64,000 bases of DNA from Bombyx mori (Eukaryota; Arthropoda; Insecta; Lepidoptera; Bombycidae), in assembly GCF_030269925.1 (NCBI RefSeq), contig NC_085127.1:13833501-13897500 (forward strand), given 5' to 3'. Made by a program: the position numbers and the translations under genes. This document shows positions 44,201 through 53,000 of this stretch, one piece after another; the stretch's first letter is position 1, and the number at the start of each line of letters is the position of its first letter. Below the pieces are notes generated by a model that made no database searches, was not told the origin of the DNA, and saw only the letters and a program-made list of their open reading frames with translations.

Positions 44201-46995
44201 GTGCGTGTGTGTGTGCGTGCGTACATGCGTGCGTGTGTGCGTGCGTGTGTGTGTGTGCGTGCGTGCGTGTGTGGGTGCGTGCGTGTGTGGGTGCGTGCGT
44301 GCGTACATGCGTGCGTGTGTGTGTGCGTGCGTACATGCGTGCGTGCGTGCGTGCGTGCGTGCGTGTGCGTGAAGGTAAGGAATCCAAAAGAACCGCCCAA
44401 CGAAAACAAAAGCTCCATAGAAACGGATCACATGTGTCCGCGATCGGTTTGTAAATAAACGGAGACCGAGACGTAAGTGCCGTTGGGCGAACTCAGTACG
44501 GACTCTGAAGGGAGTGGCTGGTCGCGCAGGTGAGGTGACGGTGACCATCAAGCCGCCGGTGGGGGAGCTCATGCGCGCCGTCTCCATGTCTGAGTCGCGC
44601 TGGGACGCAGAGTTCGACAAGCTGCGGGGCCTCACGGAGGTAAGGGTGCTCTCTAAACACTATACTGATGAACTTATGAAATGCATCTAGGACAGTGGTG
44701 GGCAAACATTTTTAATAGCGGACCACAAAGTTTAAGAAATTCTAGAGGAGGGTTAGAATTATAGAAAAAATGCATTTTGTGTTAAAGCTTTTTAATAAAC
44801 AAAATACTTTTACTTTTGTGGCGGGTAGCCATCATACAACGCAGATATTTGACAGATGCCTGAATCTCACTTACGACATTTTCAAGTTAAGCTTCCATAT
44901 ATACAAGTTCCAAACAACATTTGGACCGTCGGTCTACCGAGCAATATCACCCGCTCGGTGGAAGATCTTCCCTTTGTCGTTTAAGCCTCCCAAACTTTTA
45001 CGCCTTGTTAGGCGTGTGAGACATGAGGCGTATGATAGATAGGTGAAAATAATGCTTCGTGGTAGAAATAGGCGGATGCTAGTACCTACCCATGCGGGCT
45101 CACAAGACGCCCTATCGTCAGAACGTGATTTTTTTATTGCCTTAAACAAGCGTACGGCCCACCTGATGGTAAGTGTTTACCGTCGCCCATGGACTTCAGC
45201 AATGCCAGGGAGACAGTCAAGTTGCTGCCCACCATTGAGTATTCTCCACAAGCTTCGTTTGTAATAAGAAGGATATGTCATATGTATTAATATGTTTTTT
45301 TAATCAGTAAAAATGCAACACAGAATCCCTTAGATGATTCTAAGTCATCTGACGGTTGTCTGAAACAGATGTCTCGTGTTGAATGTATTGAATTAATTTC
45401 GTGTTATGATGGGTCTGATCGCGGCCGTGGTGTGTGCAGTGCGAGCGGGAGGGTGCGCCGCTGGAGGACGACGCGCTGGTCTGCCGGAGGGTGTTCGAGA
45501 CCGCCAACCTGGCCGCCGTCGGAGCCCCCGGGGACCCGCTCAGGTACCGCCAGACTCCCCACTTGTAGAGAAACTATTCAAACAGTGAATGGCGACCAGC
45601 ATGCGGAGGCCTGTATATTGTATGAACTTCGAGATTCCAGCTTTACTGGTGGTAGGACGTCTTAGAGTCCGCACGGGTAGGTACCACCGTCCTGCCTATT
45701 TCTGCCGTGAAGCAGTAATGCGTTTCGGTTTGAAGGGTGGGGCAGCCGTTGTGTTGTACTGACTGACTGACTGTACCTTACAACTCATGTCTCAAGGTGG
45801 GATAGGCTGTATGGGCTTAGATCCCCTTACCATTTCTCATAAGCGGCAGAATAACAACGATAGTTTCAGCTATCACAAAGCTGAGCCGCTGCCTTTTTAT
45901 CTCCACTGTGTTCGTATAATATATTGTAATATTGTTTATAATTAGAATTTTTATGTCATGTTAATTGAAAATTTATTTGTATTTGTATTGTAGAGTATAA
46001 ATACAATTATTATTATTATATAATACTAGCTGTACCTGTCTGCTTCGCTGGGCATTTAAAATTAACATTATTATTTCTCACCCCCACAAAGATTCTCATC
46101 ATTAACGCCCCCGCAACTGGTGTAGGGAGTCCAACATTCATATAAATATTAGCCTATCCATTAAGTACATGTATTTTCGACATGGATACCAAATTTCAAG
46201 TCAATTGGATGCATGGTTCAGCAGTTATAACGGAACATCCGTAAAAACCACTGTAGATTTATATTTTTTTTTTAAGAGATTTTATGACCTGGTAACTAAG
46301 ACCTTTAAGTCATGTCTTATTTTACTTTATTTTCTTAATTTTATGAAAAATGATAATATGGAGTGAAATGAAATGAAGATGATCAATTTGAGACATTAAT
46401 CAACTGGGATGAAATTTAATGAAATGAGATGATATGGGATGAAATATAATCGCAGTAAAATGGTGGTCATTTACTGAGATTTTTTCAGTGGACTTTTTGG
46501 AGGAACCCGAGAAGTTACGTCCAGCAGCTTTGTTTCATTTTCCCACATCTGTGCACTTTCACAGATATTAAACAGTTAATAAACCACCATTATTACACAT
46601 TTAAACCTGAAGAAACACTAAATAGACAAAATAAAACAAATCACACAACTTCACTATTCGCGTTTCCGCCAAAAAGTCCTGTAGATTTATATATTAGTAT
46701 AGAAGGAAAGATTGTATAAAAAAAAAACTATGGGCTCCGTTAACCAGTTAACACCAGGAGGGCCGTGAGCTCGTTTTCGACACCTAAGCAATAAAAAGCA
46801 AGTCCTGTCTGATCGGGTTGCGTGCGCAGGTTCGCGGGGCGGCTGCTGTCGTCCCAGGAGCTGGTGCTGGTGGCGGTGCGGCGCGGGCGGGGGGGCGGCG
46901 CCCGGCGGGTGTGCGCGCGCTGCCCCAACATGGCGGCCGCCTCCATACTCGCCAACGACATCGCGCAGGCCTTCCACAAGCTGCACGCGGTCTAG
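23255..46995 (+). CDS. AP3B: AP-3 complex subunit beta (22 exons, complete)
   Basis: Beta (large) subunit of the AP-3 adaptor, which sorts cargo from endosomes/TGN to lysosomes and lysosome-related organelles such as pigment granules (Drosophila orthologue ruby). Exons: 23255-23361, 24443-24550, 25042-25180, 25308-25468, 26146-26289, 27443-27548, 28352-28550, 29775-29884, 30620-30887, 35325-35433, 35730-35841, 36652-36898, 38461-38624, 38952-39067, 39816-39896, 40481-40556, 41148-41322, 42562-42761, 43079-43217, 44530-44639, 45440-45543, 46830-46995. They total 3141 nt, giving 1046 residues, with all phases matching. Residues 1-658 form the HEAT-like trunk (e.g. [21 protein letters not shown]), 659-807 a Ser/Glu/Lys-rich hinge, 808-1046 the ear/AP3B C-terminal domain. 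The length fits the family (about 1050-1160). Intron 5 is GC-AG; all others are GT-AG. The start is the first ATG of exon 1. Splice sites are inferred from sequence and homology. Confidence 0.95.
23560..23850 (+). repeat. RTE-like LINE 3' end in AP3B intron 1
   Basis: Encodes an RT C-terminal tail ([10 protein letters not shown] ... [12 protein letters not shown]) typical of RTE/CR1-type elements, then a stop and short UTR. Degenerate relatives are at 28875 and 38690. Confidence 0.7.
25741..25798 (+). repeat. Short tandem duplication interrupted by a Helitron
   Basis: AGTAAAGCCCATAATATACT starts at 25741. A second copy starts at 25785 and is split after CATAA by the Helitron, resuming as TATACTATAATAAT at 26045. 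Confidence 0.85.
25799..26044 (+). mobile_element. Non-autonomous Helitron in AP3B intron 4
   Basis: TCTATACTAATATATAAA start, GCGGTCGGGTACAGCTAG end, inserted exactly between A and T. Confidence 0.9.
26290..26295 (+). promoter_or_regulatory. Non-canonical GC splice donor of AP3B intron 5
   Basis: Exon 5 ends ...TACAG and the intron starts GCAAGT. Joining to GAAATTGTGC at 27443 keeps the frame and the conserved HRSYRKLC segment. No GT nearby gives the same join. Confidence 0.88.
26619..27398 (-). mobile_element. Non-autonomous Helitron with nested MITE, in AP3B intron 5
   Basis: The plus strand starts CTAGATGATGATCGGGC and ends ...TTTAAAAATATAAGA (TC on the minus strand). The 5' region matches the plus-strand copy at 37719-37983. 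Confidence 0.82.
26679..26942. mobile_element. MITE with ~39-bp perfect inverted ends
   Basis: The left arm starts ATCGACGCTTGAAAGGCAAA at 26681 and runs to 26717; its exact inverse is 26904-26940, and the match extends by two more bases on the outside. Total about 264 bp, no coding sequence. The family is not recognised; it sits inside the Helitron. Confidence 0.85.
28620..28872 (-). mobile_element. Bm1 SINE, 5'-truncated, in AP3B intron 7
   Basis: A poly-T start, then the reverse complement of the Bm1 body, ending TACCACCAGTAA. Confidence 0.92.
28875..29425 (+). repeat. LINE 3' end interrupted by a Bm1
   Basis: The 28880-29010 frame reads as an RT tail ([18 protein letters not shown]). 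The same line of sequence resumes at 29369 (TTTGATCCGAGCCCTACATC) after the Bm1 at 29011-29364. Confidence 0.6.
29011..29364 (+). mobile_element. Bm1 SINE with head and an internal deletion
   Basis: tRNA-like head (TGGCCTAAAGGATAAGACG, GGTGTTCGAATCC) is present. About 90 bp of the body between CACCACCCT and CATATCTCAATG is missing. Confidence 0.9.
29918..30060 (-). repeat. Diverged Bm1-like fragment
   Basis: AACCGGAACCCATTACTGCT and neighbouring sequence are a degenerate reverse-complement Bm1. Confidence 0.65.
30068..30322 (-). mobile_element. Bm1 SINE, 5'-truncated, in AP3B intron 8
   Basis: A poly-T start and the reverse complement of the Bm1 body, ending CTACCACCAGT. Confidence 0.92.
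30345..30597 (-). repeat. Inverted duplicate of AP3B exon 3 with its intron flanks
   Basis: On the minus strand, 30530-30392 equals exon 3 (139 nt in both) with five differences. Four of the five changed bases fall in synonymous changes or a single Pro-to-Ser codon. The acceptor (CAATCAG) and donor (AAG|GTAAAC) are intact, and intron flanks match on both sides. It lies antisense within intron 8 of the same gene, so it cannot be spliced into the AP3B mRNA. Confidence 0.95.
30814..34500 (+). repeat. ~112-bp minisatellite made from the AP3B exon 9 end plus its splice donor (~33 copies)
   Basis: Unit 1 is the real exon end: 73 nt of coding sequence (30815-30887) followed by GTACGCAG and about 40 nt of C-rich intron. 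The unit repeats about 32 more times, with donors (AAGGACG|GTACGC) at roughly 30888, 31000, 31112, ... 34490. Variants: GCCTCCCCCGTCCC, GCCCCCCCC(C)TGTCCC with CGGCTCCC or CGCCCCCC, and GCAGCCCCCCCACTGTCC, the last prevailing from ~33030 to ~34180. Copy number was counted by eye. All six frames are largely open because the unit has no stop codons in most frames. Confidence 0.97.
34636..34880 (-). repeat. Family X repeat in AP3B intron 9
   Basis: AGGGCTCGACGAGTAAATTA, GTTTCTCGCCGGATCTTCTC and GTGAGCTCACCTACTAG match the copy at 39127-39335 closely. Confidence 0.75.
36950..37075 (+). repeat. LINE 3'-end fragment in AP3B intron 12
   Basis: GTCCATGGGCGACGTTAACC ... GGGCCGTATGCTCGTCTG then A-rich tail, plus orientation of the CR1/Jockey-like family. 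Confidence 0.7.
37152..37220 (+). repeat. Decayed duplicate of the AP3B exon 12 3' end
   Basis: CTCATCTTCTGTCCCGACAA...AGCAGCTTCAAAG matches exon 12 (36847-36898) almost exactly. The donor GT following exon 12 is GA here, so it is splice-dead. Confidence 0.92.
37719..37983 (+). mobile_element. Non-autonomous Helitron in AP3B intron 12
   Basis: TCTTATATCTTTAAACGAGC start and TCATCCTCTAG end. Same family as 26619-27398. Confidence 0.8.
37985..38440 (+). repeat. Helitron-associated repeat in AP3B intron 12
   Basis: From GGATTTTTTGGCGGGAACGC onward it is the inverted equivalent of 46260-46690, where it forms the interior of a complete Helitron. Here the 5' and 3' termini are missing. Confidence 0.7.
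38690..38850 (+). repeat. Degenerate LINE tail in AP3B intron 13
   Basis: GGATTGTGTAAAAAAAACGATATGTGTAAG resembles 23725-23760 of the RTE-like tail. Confidence 0.5.
39127..39335 (-). repeat. Family X repeat in AP3B intron 14
   Basis: Shares GGGCTCGACGAGTAAATTAA and CTTGCTAGGG with 34636-34880. Confidence 0.75.
40333..40480 (+). repeat. ~12-bp minisatellite forming the exon 16 acceptor region
   Basis: About a dozen imperfect copies of TGTACTGCGTCTG/TGTACTACATCTG run directly to the exon 16 acceptor (GCGCCAG at 40480) and supply its only pyrimidine-rich context. Confidence 0.9.
40805..41010 (-). repeat. Family X repeat in AP3B intron 16
   Basis: AGACACAGCCCACTAGGTTG and CTTCTCAGAGGGTCGCATTT belong to the same family as 34636 and 39127. 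Confidence 0.7.
41353..42131 (+). mobile_element. Helitron in AP3B intron 17 carrying a tRNA-derived SINE
   Basis: TCTTAATATATACGAATC start and GTGGCCGGGCCTGCTAG end. A SINE is nested at 41769-42030 in the opposite orientation. Confidence 0.78.
41769..42030 (-). mobile_element. tRNA-derived lepidopteran SINE (not Bm1)
   Basis: The minus strand starts with a tRNA-like head: GTCTGGTATAGTGGTAAG (A-box-like) and GCGGGTTCGAATCCCGCC (B-box in a stem), then a body and an A/T-rich tail with AAATATTTATTTATTTAA. The sequence past the head shows that it is not a tRNA gene. Confidence 0.8.
42147..42230 (-). repeat. Truncated Helitron 3' end
   Basis: CTAGTGGTCCGACGGTAGTC and ACACTATTATGATTCTATTG match 4058-4140. 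Confidence 0.75.
42815..43042 (+). mobile_element. Bm1 SINE, 5'-truncated, in AP3B intron 18
   Basis: Begins at the TGGTAGGACCTC point and runs to the end of the Bm1 body, with a ~15-bp internal loss. It ends 36 bp upstream of the exon 19 acceptor. Confidence 0.9.
43360..43475 (-). repeat. LINE 3'-end fragment in AP3B intron 19
   Basis: TTGCCCTTATAGGCAGACGAGC ... CCAAGCCGCTGCCTAC, the 3' end of the CR1/Jockey-like family. Confidence 0.75.
43690..44372. repeat. ~680-bp GTGC/GTGT simple-repeat array in AP3B intron 19
   Basis: Almost strictly alternating purine-pyrimidine sequence (GTGTGTGCGTGCGTACATGC). A higher-order segment around GTGGGTGCGTGCGTGCGTACAT recurs near 43830, 43940, 44030, 44180 and 44290. 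Cys/Val- and His/Thr-rich frames across it are artefacts. Confidence 0.95.
45129..45285 (-). repeat. LINE 3'-end fragment in AP3B intron 20
   Basis: GCGTACGGCCCACCTGATGG ... GCAATGCCAGGGAGACAGTC ... TCCACAAGCTTCGTTTG; minus-strand coding family. Confidence 0.75.
45645..45800 (+). mobile_element. Bm1 SINE, truncated at both ends, in AP3B intron 21
   Basis: ACTGGTGGTAGGACGTCTTAG ... GTCTCAAGGTGGGAT; the 3' half is missing. Confidence 0.85.
46026..46703 (-). mobile_element. Non-autonomous Helitron in AP3B intron 21 (full ends)
   Basis: The minus strand starts TCTATACTAATATATAAATC at 46703 and ends CAGGTACAGCTAG at 46026. The interior matches 37985-38440 (inverted). Confidence 0.85.
46728..46800 (+). 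repeat. Bm1 3'-end fragment
   Basis: TATGGGCTCCGTTAACCAGT ... CACCTAAGCAATAAAAAGC, just upstream of the last AP3B exon. Confidence 0.8.
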
Positions 46996-47218
46996 TCGCG
47001 CACACGTGACGTCACCGCGCATGTGACGTCACCAGTCTCGACCGAACCCAGATAATTGTCCACAAACTATTTGTTTTAAAACTCAACATACACAGTATGT
47101 ATATTATCGCGGACATTGCAAAAGAATATGAATTTAATCCGAAGTCTTTAAATAGTGAAATACCCTCTTATTGTATGCCAACTGGCAAGTAAAAATGAAT
47201 ATGTCCTATATTGTAGCG

Positions 47219-47224
47219 AATAAA
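47219..47224 (+). terminator. Candidate AP3B polyadenylation signal
   Basis: AATAAA 224 bp after the AP3B stop, with further AATAAA-like words at 47229. The 3' UTR in between has no other gene signal. Confidence 0.6.
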
Positions 47225-47904
47225 TAGAAATAAAATTAAAATACTTTGAGAACAAACTTTTCATAAGATCAAAAATTGAAAATGTACATAAATTATCAAA
47301 TTTTATTAATTTGTTTAATTATAAGATATTTTCTTATACGTAAGTTTTTTTTTTTTTCTATATGTACTTAGATTATGTATAGATAATGAATCCTTATACC
47401 CACAAGTACTTATCTACTCAGTAAACGTAATGTAATTATTAAATGGAAAATAAAAAAATCTAATAATTTTTCATATAGTTTTATTCGTTGTACATTAAAA
47501 GTTTTGTACAAAAACAAAAAACTGCATTAAATCAATGTAAATATATTTAACTTACAAGGTAAACATTAAACTATAATTAGTACATCAGTACGAACTAAAC
47601 AGAATACGTATAATATAAAATAAAACTAGAGAGATTCAACTTACAAAAACGCACCGTTGCAATTTTTCCTATACATTAATAGTTTCGTGTTGTTAACATC
47701 GTGACAGCCGTAATTGTGGCATGTTGTCTGGTGAGGCTCCACGGACCGCGAGGGCAAAGTCTCGAGTGCGCCCTGACAGCCTCAGCCAGGGTCGAGCATT
47801 CTCTCGTGGTGACTTGAGTGGCTGCCACCGGTCTGCAAGTGATACTTCTTGCTGTGGGCTGGGTGACGTCAGTCTCATAAGTCGTGCTCGACAGGGGAAT
47901 GATA
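47225..47904. other. AP3B downstream region, no gene assigned
   Basis: A minus-strand AATAAA (plus TTTATT at 47480) and a GC-richer block at 47700-47900 with a short minus-strand frame (47693-47878) could belong to a convergent transcript, but no recognisable domain is present. Confidence 0.4.
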
Positions 47905-47912
47905 GCCTATAT

Positions 47913-48688
47913 CAGGAGTGGCCAACCGCTAGATCGTGGCTATTAGTTCAGTCGATCGTGGCAGGACAAAAAATATAAATACATAGAACAAACTGCGCAA
48001 CGTAATCACCAATCATGATCATGCACGTATCATCTTCATCTTGTATCATTTGTTAATGACCATTACGTCACATTATTTATGATCACTTCTACACAATAGT
48101 TCTCTTTTATTATATAATTTCAGGTTTATTTTAATATCTATTACAAATGAATTGCTGTTCGTTAGTCTCACTAAAACTCGAGAATGGCTGGACCGATTTG
48201 GCTAATTTTGGTCTTGAATTGTGGAAGTCCAGAGAAGGTTTAAAAGGTAGATAAATATGAAAATAAAAATAATTATTCTATTATTTTTATGTAATTAAAA
48301 AAATATATATATAAATAATAATTTTGTTTTTCCCTTGAAGTGTCCCCCTAATTAAATAAAATTAATTATTATATTACTTATATTTAATTAAAAAAATATT
48401 AATTATAAATAATAATTTTGTTTTTCCTTTGATGTGTCCCCCGTCGGACGAATTCCTTTTGATTGTTTTAAGTTTATTTTATACAAAAGCTTAGGTCTTT
48501 TATTTATTTATTGAGGCACTACGAAGTCTGCCGGGTCAGCTAGTATTTAATAAAAGAAAATACACTACCTGCTTATTTGTATACTGAACTACATTTGTTT
48601 CATTAAATTTCGAGAAAGTTCATTGATAGATCGCAGTATTTCGTCAGCAGACAGTAGATCTTGGTTCTAATCTAGTTGGCCACCCCTG
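47913..48688. mobile_element. Non-autonomous hAT element with nested Helitron
   Basis: Ends CAGGAGTGGCCAACCGC and (inverted) AGTTGGCCACCCCTG are flanked by a perfect 8-bp target duplication GCCTATAT (47905-47912, 48689-48696), the hAT hallmark. A Helitron at 48137-48543 makes up much of the 776 bp. No transposase. Confidence 0.92.
48137..48543 (+). mobile_element. Non-autonomous Helitron inside the hAT element
   Basis: TCTATTACAAATGAATTGCTG start, GCCGGGTCAGCTAG end. Same family as 2665-2922. Contains a duplicated AATAATAATTTTGTTTTTCC block. Confidence 0.85.
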
Positions 48689-48699
48689 GCCTATATCCT

Positions 48700-50030
48700 T
48701 TCAATTCAAACTATTCTCGGACCGAATTCGGTTGAAATCGACTCAGCGGTTTGAGTGTGAGGACTTGCTTTCATATTTTTATTATTATGGCCCCACAGAA
48801 TGTTTACTTAAAGCAGAGAAGCACACTGGCCAGACAACATTGGACCGATACGAAACTCTATAGAGATCACTAAAGCGAGACTATCAGCTGCCTTGAAAGC
48901 TCTCAGTGAGATAAAAAAAATCATACCAACAATATGTTACAGAACACCAGTCTTTTAAAGGAACGACGAGGGGAAATATAGTTATTAGTATTCCCAATAA
49001 TTCCTAATACATTTATGTTTTCTAATTATATTTTACAAAGCACGCAATGTATCACGTAACGATGTTCGCGCGAGGTCAACGCACCCGCGCTCTCAGCTCG
49101 CTTTCCTACTCTCTAATATGTCTTACTCTTCTAATCTTGATTATCAATCACCACACGCCCAACTCTGCAGTGGATATATTTATTGTCACATTAGCAGTAG
49201 AACATTTTGTTATATTGTCTGAGGAGATAAATAGATAGTCAACTCACGGTACATGGTTTACATTACTAAATTAATTTTAAATTATCAAATTTAGATAATT
49301 TAGTTTGTGGTCCAAGAATGAGGGCTGAGTTTAAGAATTGGTGGTCGAACCCAACTAACACTAGGTGTCGCTCGTCCAGATGGAATATGCGAGGTAATCG
49401 CGCGATAAAATGGGTGTACATTTTTTCGAGCAAGTTTCGATATCTGTTCGAGATCCGGCAACAGTAGAGGGACTCCGCGGACGACGCCCCCCCCCCGCTC
49501 GATGGAGACGGCACGGCGCTGAGAGGGAAAGAAATAACCCCCCTTCTCCCGTTCCTCCTTCTGCGAGGTAATAGTCAAGCATCGCCTGCCAGAACTCATC
49601 ATTGCTGATCAACGTAGCCTCATCAGTCGACAACTTCGGGTGCGGGTCGCAGCCACCGCAGTGGTGGCTGTAACTGTAAGCTGTCCAGTGGCGAGCAACA
49701 GCGTAGGACTGCTAAGAACGACGTCTCCTGGTATCCGAACCCAAAATCACTGGGTCGCTGCGGTAAGGCACTCACCGACTAACTTAATTTTTGTAAAACA
49801 AAAATATTTCTTGAAACAAAAGTGTCCTTTCTTGAGAAACTGTAGGCAGAAATATGTGGACTATTTCTCATGTTTATCTTAATTTCATTGTTTCGATTTG
49901 AATTTCAGAGTTGTTGAGCACAGCTTCCCCCGGTCCCTGGAAACGGTCGACCATTTTCAATATCGATATACATATTTATCGATATAAATGAACTTATATG
50001 TGCAAGTGTTGTCAACAGTCCCCCCCCCCC
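48700..50030. other. Downstream region of the HARBI1-like gene, no gene assigned
   Basis: A GC-rich block at 49430-49790 has short minus-strand frames without a recognisable domain. A run of ten C lies directly before the HARBI1-like stop codon (plus strand 50021-50030). Confidence 0.4.
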
Positions 50031-50031
50031 T

Positions 50032-53000
50032 TCAGTGCTGCGGGTAGTGCTCCCACCCCGGCTGCACGTTGAGACCGTAGCCCATGGATATGACGCGCGG
50101 CCTCTTGTTGGCCTCGTCGTGCAGGTGCTGGTAGTGGGGCGGCGCGTGGTGGTGGTGGTGCGGGGGGGCGGGCTGGGGCGGCGGCTGCGGACACGCCACT
50201 GTTGCGTTCTTTTTTCGTTTCTTCGTACCTGATTCAGGAGCTACTCTTCTTTCGTTCCATAACCTACAAACAATTTTTTTTTATATTAGTTTACTCAATG
50301 ATCCTGCTATCATCGTGGATGATGGTAACCTTCCAATCGTCCGTCTATAGTAACAACCTTATGTTCTAAATTCTATATCTCTAATTCCTATTTGAGTGTT
50401 GCATGTTAAGTATCTGCTTTGTAACCTGTCCTGCATAGTAGTGCATAGTCGCCAACCATGAGTGTTTTAAGGTTCCAGGTATTTTATTTTATTAAAAAGC
50501 ATATATCATTAAAATTATAATTAAACGTAACATCTGGAATCCTCTTTTCGTGATAATGAAAACTAAAGTCAAACAAACTGCAACGCCTCAGGATACTGTT
50601 AGTACATTCTGTGTGAAATGACACATCAAAATCTATAAATCTATTTAATAGAAATATAGAAGGTAGTTCGCACATTATTCAAATATCGACGCATAACATG
50701 TGATTTGGTCACGGAAACTAAAGTATTCAAGTTACAAAAGAATGCATACAGTCCTGAAAACAAAAATGAAATAAGTTTTTTTTTAAATAAGATAAGACTT
50801 AAATGTCTAAAAAAAAATTAAAATATTGCTTATATAGGTGCACGAGCTCACAGCCCACCTGGCGTTTAGTGGTTACTGGAGCCCATAGACATCCACAACG
50901 TAAATGCGCCACCCACCTTGACATATAAGTTCTAAGGTCTCAAATATAGTTACATATTAGTTATCTAGCTTAGAAACATCTTTAATCATATCTTTTGAAA
51001 TTAAACATTTAGGAAACAAACCTTTCAACCAATCTGGTCCTGATCTGCATGCCGTCGTGGTCCTCGATCTGCTTCCGCGGCACGGGTCCGTTGGCCACCT
51101 TCTGCTTCATTGCTTCCAGCCTCTCCTCGGCGGGCGCCATCTGGACCGCGGGCACGCAGTACTGTCCGCAGATGTTGTGCAGCACGCAGCACGCCACGAT
51201 GAGCTGCGCCACGCTGGGCGGGTCCAGCTGCTTATTGCAAGTCGCTTGGAGACATTTCCATCTGCTTTTCAGCTGCTTTATCGTTTCTAAGACGGCGCTG
51301 TGGGCTTGCGAGTGCATGGTGGAGTAGTATTTCTCAGGGGAGACTGGGGATTTCTTCGTTATTTTCGGTATCGGAACCATGAGGTATATCTTTTGAGTGT
51401 AGTGCGGACCACCTGTTGAAACACAAGAATACAAGAGAAACGCACAACCTAATTGGTACATACAACGATCGTAACAATATAGAATGTTACAAATTATAAA
51501 TCGGAAGAAAACAAAGACTGTATTTCATAGGAAATATAAGAATAGAATAGGAACACATATTTTTTGTTATTGCCCTTGCAGGCAGACGAACATACGGCCC
51601 GCCTGATGGTGAGCGGTGTGCACCCCTCAAGGACTTCAGCAATGCTGCCTACAATTACATATTGGTTACCAATAACAGTTGCAAGTGTATATGGACTTGT
51701 AAGTGAATAGTTATTGATTCAAGAAGATCTTGGACTGATGAGATTCTTATCCGATTGTATAAAGCATGCAGAATTGGTAAGAGATGAAGCAGATGCATAA
51801 ACTCAAAATTTCTTAAAAGTTAACTGTACAATCAATAGCTGAGCTTGATACTATATGTACCTATGAGCCAGCAGTTCTCTCCAGATCTGTTCAAGCTATC
51901 CAGATCGTTCTTGACAGCGTGTCTCTGCAGTATAGCATCGTGAGACATTGCACCTCCCGCAGTAGAGTCCACACTCAGTATATTGCAGTCACTATCACAG
52001 ATCTGAAATATACAATACCCGATTTAAAGCAGTTTGTAACCTAAAGAATAAGTTACCTGGTATGATTTCTTTTTTTTTACAATTTCTGCTAGTAGAGGGG
52101 CTTATGGCCTACCTACCTCAGTAGCAATTATCGCTCATAGACATCAGAAATGCTGCTGCTTACTGCTTGACTGTATCATGAGGCAACTATTCTGGTGCTG
52201 TAATTCTACAGACAAGTGCGAATTTTTCACATAAAATATGTACTTGTCCACCAATGAAGTCCAAGATGACGAAATAATATTATTATAACTATAAAAGTCA
52301 AACCATAACCATTATTTGCATTATCAGAGTGATCGTCTGGAGGATGGGTTGCCTCAGTACCATACCAGTACAATTCAGTAGTCAACTGACATTTACTCAT
52401 GGTAGAGCTTATTTTGAGCCCACATGATTAACTACAGTTCCCAGTTACGCATTCCAGTTTAAAGGTAGACATAGCCTATACTATACAGTTAAAACATCCC
52501 TAATGTCTTAAAATGGGTGACAAGAAACACATTGAGATGTTTATAGACTATAATAACCACTTAATATCAGGTAGGCTGAATTTTGTTCATCCATAAATGC
52601 AACATAAAAAAAAATTAACACTTTCGTAGTTCAAACTTTCAACCTCTTCAATAAAACAAGTTAACCACAAACAATTGCAAAGGAGTATAATGATATAGAT
52701 GCTTACAATTTGAACTTTCTTTGAATGATAGGATTTGTTGTGATGTAGCTTCTGGTCATCTTCAGGCCGGGCAATAGGAACATGTGTGCAGTCAACACAA
52801 CCCACAACATTAGGAATGCCATACTTCATGTAGAATCTGAAAAACAGTATTATTACCTGTAATAATTTCTAGTGATGATAGTTGCTGTCAAACTTAAAAT
52901 TTAAACCTGATTGACTCGGTGGTGCAGTACCTAGTTAGCGCCCCTGACTGTTGTGCCAAGGGTGGTGGATTCAATTTCCACATGTAAACATTTATATAAT

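Noticed and set aside
43640..44635. Long Cys/Val-rich and His/Thr-rich open frames on both strands.
   Set aside because: They arise from GTGC/GTGT simple repeats in AP3B intron 19.
44690..44760. hAT-like end (CAGTGGTGGGCAAACATT ... GCGGACCAC).
   Set aside because: No matching inverted end or 8-bp duplication found; at best a truncated fragment.
47693..47878. 61-codon minus-strand frame in a GC-richer block downstream of AP3B.
   Set aside because: No domain, splice logic or homology recognised; could be a 3' UTR of a convergent transcript.
49361..49633. 90-codon minus-strand frame starting STDEATLISNDEFWQAM.
   Set aside because: The start looks protein-like (possibly from a retroelement), but the remainder is low-complexity and unsupported; I could not place it in a gene.
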